The translations under genes were made by a program, and so were the position numbers. The notes under the pieces were generated by a model. The model did not search any database. It was not told the DNA's origin and saw only the letters and a list, made by a program, of their open reading frames with translations. Below are positions 59,734 through 64,000 of a DNA stretch of 64,000 nucleotides, in pieces (position 1 is the stretch's first letter; each line of letters starts with the position of its first letter). Source of the stretch: Flectobacillus roseus. GTDB taxonomy: Bacteria > Bacteroidota > Bacteroidia > Cytophagales > Spirosomataceae. The stretch lies in assembly GCF_030056665.1 (NCBI RefSeq), contig NZ_JASHIG010000010.1; one strand, written 5' to 3'.

Positions 59734-62700
59734 ATGAAACACCTTTACCTAATTATTTTGCTACTATTTAACTATCAGTTAGTTTACGCACAAAAAGCTT
59801 CATCAAATTCACCAGTATGTATTGGGAGTACAGTTTCGCTGACTGCTAGTGGAGGAAGCTCCTACAGTTGGACAGGCCCCAATGGTTTTTCTTCAAATCT
59901 CCAAAATCCTTCGATACCCAATGCGACCGCATTAGCCTCTGGAAGATATACTGTAATCATTGATCAAAAAAGTTTTACACAAGACATAGTTGTAGGACAA
60001 CGCCCGCAGTATCCGAGATACATGTTTCAAGAAATTACAGGCGCAAAATTGTCGTTAATCTCTGTTCCAGGGCTAGAGTCCGACTATATAACCTATGCTT
60101 GGACAGGCCCCAATGGATTTAGTAGCAATGACAAGATTCCTGTATTTAAGGGCTTCAATGAGAAGGTACAAGGACTATATAAAGTGAAAATAACAGATGA
60201 TTACGGTTGTATTCAAAAGGACTCGATTATTGTAAAACTCACAAATGCAGATTGTCCTTATTCTTTAACAGCATTACTTCAGTCAAGTCAGACTGGTACA
60301 AATAAGGAAATTTATATAGCATCATCATCTTCTCGTGATTACACTTTCTGTAAAAATACATTTGATAAATTAACTATCGATACTACCTATTGGGGTAGTG
60401 ATGTGAAAGTTACATGGTTGAAAAATCAACAGCAAATTTCTGTAGGAACTCCTACAATTGGTATAGACACTGATGGAACATATAGCGCCATTGTGACCAA
60501 AGGTGCATGTAGGTATGTTTCTTCTCCCATTAATATTAAGCTAACAGCCAATACACCAGTTTTAATAACTACAAGTGTAAAAAGCAATATTATTTGTGAT
60601 AAAAATGGCTCAATAACTTTGAATGGTAGTGCTTCTGGGCAAACTGTAGACCAAAACTATGTGAATTGGCAATGGTTAAGAAATGATAAACCTATCGACA
60701 ACACATCTGGATCGAGTATTACGGTATCAGATGAGGGTACGTACAAATTAGTAGTGCGTGATGCATTTTGCTCAGGTATATCGGAAGGTTTTGTCGTAAA
60801 AAAGACTAATAAGATAGAGGCTAATCTATCTGTTAGAACGAGCGTTCTTAATAAATATGAAACCAGAGAATTTTTGGTTTGTAACGACTGGTCAGATTAC
60901 ACTTATTTGTGGGTTGAAGGAGCAGGAGCAAAGCAGTTATTTCTAGACGGAAAACTCATTGGAAGTTATTCTGAATGGGAGACGCTCGTTTCAACTGATG
61001 ATAAATTTGGAACTTTTGTACTGAAGGTACAGAATGGTGCCTGTGAGGCTTACGACACATTAACGATTACGAAAGGAAGTAAAGCAACTGCAGTACCCAT
61101 TAGAAATAGCATAATGAACTTTGACATTTGCAAAAACCCTAATGAGGCTACGTCCTATCTTTCTATGAGAGAGTATATTGGTGGTGATTGGAGTAGTATT
61201 TGGTATAAAGATGGACAAGAGTTCAAAACTGGATATGGTACATCCATGAGAGAACCTGGAGTATATCAGTTTATTGCTAAAAATAACAAGACTGGTTGTG
61301 TCGCTCAAAGTCAATTATTAACTATTTCTCCAGCTAAAACACCATTTGTCTATAAAACTTTTGAAAAGAAGAGTATAAAAATTTGCACGGGTAATGAATA
61401 CACACTTTCAAGCCCAGAGTGTCAGAGCGCTTATATTACCCAAACATGGAAAAAAGATGGTAAAACTATTTCGCCAGATACCGATAACCCTTGTAATTTG
61501 ACAGTTAGTGAAGGAGGGAAGTACTGGGTAGAATGGCAGTTACAAGATTGTACTAATTACTCAGATACAGTAACAGTTGAAATTACCCCAACACTAGCAC
61601 AGCCAATATTAGGTATGAGCTGTAATGGAACCTCATTTCAACTAAGCGCTGGTTCTAGTACTGCCAATACCTTCTTTTGGTACTCAAAGGGAGTTTATTT
61701 AGGCTCAACTAATTCGCCAAATTTACCAATCGATCAAGGAGCTAATAATAGCTATCAAGTTGTGGCATACACACAAGGAAGCTGTCCCTCCATTTCTTCT
61801 TTTTTGAATGTCAATAATAAACTTGCGGTCGAAAAAAGTATGATAACAGCCTGTTCTGGTACACCGTTTACTTTTTCAGCACAAACCAATTTGAAAAATA
61901 TTCAGTGGAGTGGACCAAATAATTTTACTTCTTCAAATGCACAATTACAAATATCTAATCCTTCACTTGCCAACAGTGGTGTTTACACCGTAAGAGCATG
62001 GGATACCAATATTGCTTGTGCTCTTACAGCAGATGTTTCGGTGTATGTATCAGTCGTTCCTACAATGACTTATTTTTCGACCTTGGAGGCTTGTGAAGGA
62101 TTTACTTTTAAGTTTCCTAATCCTTTGTCTTTACCCGACAACAAGAATGTATCTTTTCCTACAGAAACCTATGAGTTATACGGACCAAATATCAATCAGA
62201 AGGGTACATTAAATACCTTTGATGTTACAATTCCTGTTTATAATAAGAACTATGAAGGAACTTACACGTTGGTAGGTTACTCTCCTTATTCGTCGTGTCC
62301 TGTGAAAGTTACAACACAATTAAAAACTGTTTCTACCTGCAAAGACCTCCGCATAGACCAGCAAACCCTTAATTCCCTGAAGCCACCTTGTCCTAACGGA
62401 ACATTTGATTTACCCATCACACTGGTAGGAGATTTTCCTTCTAATCAGCAGATTGTGGCTAAAATGGAGCAAAATGGTACTGTCATTACGGTAGGAAAGG
62501 GAACAACTAGTCCCATCAAAATCACTATTCCTCAATGGTTTGATGTAGCTAATGTGTGGGTTGAAACCGTAGATGGAAGTATTATTTCTTCCAAAAGAAC
62601 CTTTGCTATCAATTCAGTAGATAAAAATAGCGTACCCAAATTGTTACCATCATTAGAGAGTGAACTGATTAGTAAAACCAATTTTTCAGGATGCGACTCG

Positions 62701-64000
62701 CTAGTATTGAAGATTGATAATGTTTCTGCTTTAGCGCTGGACAAATCAAATACTCAATGGTTTTATAATCAAGCCTTGACCACGACAAAGGATGTAAGCT
62801 ATACGGTCAAACAAAATAAAGAAGGGCAATATGCTGTTCAAGTAGCATTTGCTTCGGGCTGTTCGTTAAAAAGTGAGGAGGTAAATGTTAGCTTTCAATA
62901 TATTTATCCACCCATTAATGTTTACACCTACAATAACGATAACTATTTGTATTGTGGCAGAGAGAGTATGACTATTAGAGCCAGCTCATATAATAATGCC
63001 ACCTATTCTTGGAGTCGGAATGATACGCTTATTGCCACCACAAAATCGCCAACTTTAGAAATTAACAAGGAAGGTGTGTATAAGGTATCGATGTCTCTGG
63101 GTGCCTGTCGTTCAAATTCTGAAACCTTGCAAATTAATACCCGAAAAGATAAACTAATACCTGTTTCTATTTATTTGGGAGATATGGCAGTAGCACAACC
63201 TCTTGCTTGTAATTCCACCAATTATGTTCTCTATTCGAGTATAATAGAACCCAAAAGTATCGTGTTTTCTTGGTTAAAGAATGATGTTAAAATTCCTAAT
63301 GTAAACACGGAGAATTTGCTAGTAACTGAGTCCGGGAGATATAGGCTTCAAGTAAGCTCAGGAGATTGTTTTGGGTTGTCAAATGAGGTCATGATTAATA
63401 ATCCATTAGTACCACCCACTATTGAATTTTCTATTACTACATTAGCTGATGAACTAAACCAGTACAATAGTATTCAGCCAGATACCATCAGTATTTGTAG
63501 TGGAAGTGGTATAAACCTAAGTTTTTCGATGTATAATAATCTTTCTTCGGCGCAAGAGAAAAACTTGGTAAGTGGTACCCAAACATGGTATAAAGACAAT
63601 CAAGTTATTTATGTCCATAAATATGAAAACAATACCAATACCACCTCGTCTTTTTCAACTAATACTTTTTCCACTTACTCCTATGATTGGGGTCAGGCAG
63701 GGCTTCAAGAAGTTGGTACCTATAAAGTGGTGGTGAGTACAAAATTTAAAGATGGTTCAAGTTGCGATTTTTCTTCAAAAAACCTTACGCTAGTCTGGGC
63801 GAAAGATACCGTTGGTCTTCGATTTGTTCATTCAGGCTTAAGTGCCGCTTTGTATCCTAACGTAAGAGAATTAAGAACATGCTCTAATGAGATAAGACCA
63901 TTTGAGGAATATATAAAATCAACGACGGGAAGGGTTAATGTAGCGAAATATACGATTCAGAAAAATAATGTAACGGTCAAAACAACCACATCCTTAGATA
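59734..64000 (+). CDS. Giant secreted Ig-like repeat protein, partial at right edge
   Basis: The frame starting at ATG 59734 stays open for all 1422 codons to the window edge; I read every line of it and found no stop. The signal peptide is MKHLYLIILLLFNYQLVYAQ. The rest is a chain of Ig/PKD-like modules of about 80-95 residues, each with a Cys near the start, a W-x-[RKN] strand (for example Y-S-W-T-G-P-N-G-F-S-S), G-x-Y-x-[VA] and a second Cys. No enzyme domain appears. Such Cytophagales proteins are usually T9SS-exported adhesins or gliding proteins with a C-terminal sorting domain, which would lie beyond the window. It starts about 77 bases after the lactonase terminator. Confidence 0.85.
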   Translation, partial: MKHLYLIILLLFNYQLVYAQKASSNSPVCIGSTVSLTASGGSSYSWTGPNGFSSNLQNPSIPNATALASGRYTVIIDQKSFTQDIVVGQRPQYPRYMFQEITGAKLSLISVPGLESDYITYAWTGPNGFSSNDKIPVFKGFNEKVQGLYKVKITDDYGCIQKDSIIVKLTNADCPYSLTALLQSSQTGTNKEIYIASSSSRDYTFCKNTFDKLTIDTTYWGSDVKVTWLKNQQQISVGTPTIGIDTDGTYSAIVTKGACRYVSSPINIKLTANTPVLITTSVKSNIICDKNGSITLNGSASGQTVDQNYVNWQWLRNDKPIDNTSGSSITVSDEGTYKLVVRDAFCSGISEGFVVKKTNKIEANLSVRTSVLNKYETREFLVCNDWSDYTYLWVEGAGAKQLFLDGKLIGSYSEWETLVSTDDKFGTFVLKVQNGACEAYDTLTITKGSKATAVPIRNSIMNFDICKNPNEATSYLSMREYIGGDWSSIWYKDGQEFKTGYGTSMREPGVYQFIAKNNKTGCVAQSQLLTISPAKTPFVYKTFEKKSIKICTGNEYTLSSPECQSAYITQTWKKDGKTISPDTDNPCNLTVSEGGKYWVEWQLQDCTNYSDTVTVEITPTLAQPILGMSCNGTSFQLSAGSSTANTFFWYSKGVYLGSTNSPNLPIDQGANNSYQVVAYTQGSCPSISSFLNVNNKLAVEKSMITACSGTPFTFSAQTNLKNIQWSGPNNFTSSNAQLQISNPSLANSGVYTVRAWDTNIACALTADVSVYVSVVPTMTYFSTLEACEGFTFKFPNPLSLPDNKNVSFPTETYELYGPNINQKGTLNTFDVTIPVYNKNYEGTYTLVGYSPYSSCPVKVTTQLKTVSTCKDLRIDQQTLNSLKPPCPNGTFDLPITLVGDFPSNQQIVAKMEQNGTVITVGKGTTSPIKITIPQWFDVANVWVETVDGSIISSKRTFAINSVDKNSVPKLLPSLESELISKTNFSGCDSLVLKIDNVSALALDKSNTQWFYNQALTTTKDVSYTVKQNKEGQYAVQVAFASGCSLKSEEVNVSFQYIYPPINVYTYNNDNYLYCGRESMTIRASSYNNATYSWSRNDTLIATTKSPTLEINKEGVYKVSMSLGACRSNSETLQINTRKDKLIPVSIYLGDMAVAQPLACNSTNYVLYSSIIEPKSIVFSWLKNDVKIPNVNTENLLVTESGRYRLQVSSGDCFGLSNEVMINNPLVPPTIEFSITTLADELNQYNSIQPDTISICSGSGINLSFSMYNNLSSAQEKNLVSGTQTWYKDNQVIYVHKYENNTNTTSSFSTNTFSTYSYDWGQAGLQEVGTYKVVVSTKFKDGSSCDFSSKNLTLVWAKDTVGLRFVHSGLSAALYPNVRELRTCSNEIRPFEEYIKSTTGRVNVAKYTIQKNNVTVKTTTSLD

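Overview
The window is AT-rich, tightly packed bacterial DNA from a Bacteroidota member. The evidence is a Por-type (T9SS) sorting domain on the first gene, TAnnTTTG-type promoter boxes, weak Shine-Dalgarno sites, DUF11 and Ig-like surface proteins, LytTR regulators, bacillithiol synthesis (bshA), a DUF3667 protein and FAS1 lipoproteins. The gene set fits the Cytophagales (a Spirosomaceae-like organism such as Flectobacillus or Arcicella); the genus is an inference. I saw no rRNA, tRNA, CRISPR array, intact IS element, prophage or riboswitch.

Layout. 1-5.8 kb: four secreted-protein genes in a row, built from two pairs of paralogous modules (cohesin-like in genes 1-2; a Cys-rich module in genes 3-4), with six DUF11 repeats in gene 3. 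5.8-12 kb: an orphan LytTR regulator with a degenerate receiver, a LysM protein, purE-purK, a DUF6580 membrane protein, a META-like lipoprotein and purN. 12-18.6 kb: an RND efflux operon (adaptor, pump, outer-membrane factor) and a small secreted protein. 18.9-27.4 kb: part of the division and cell-wall (dcw) cluster, rsmH-ftsL-ftsI-(coiled-coil gene)-murE-mraY. 27.6-41 kb: housekeeping genes (UbiA prenyltransferase, bshA, NDH-2, fatty acid/sterol hydroxylase, folK, yqgE, aroA), a secreted amidohydrolase, a LOV-like PAS protein without the photoactive Cys, and a sugar dehydrogenase-cytochrome c pair. 41-51 kb: an ABC-type tripartite efflux operon ending in a MarR regulator, and a LytS/LytR-type two-component operon with an outer-membrane protein. 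51-59.6 kb: FAS1 lipoprotein, NhaD, aspartate aminotransferase, DUF3667, sbcD, a PepSY-like lipoprotein and a lactonase. 59.7-64 kb: the first 1422 codons of a giant Ig-like surface protein that runs off the right edge.

How the genes work together. Wall synthesis and division genes form one block. Purine genes purK-purE are paired and purN lies 2 kb away. Two separate drug or lipid efflux systems are each encoded as complete tripartite sets. The two ends of the window both encode large exported surface proteins, presumably T9SS substrates.

The least explained DNA is intergenic. Several short dispersed repeat families sit mostly just after stop codons: a composite block with a GAGACGC palindrome followed by a GCGGTCG-type terminator; an element with 11-bp terminal inverted repeats that supplies the last codons of folK; 28- and 30-bp identical repeats; and a perfect 14-copy heptamer array next to the MarR gene. 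Many protein-coding starts were moved inward from the longest open frame because that frame began at TTG/GTG or ran through a terminator.
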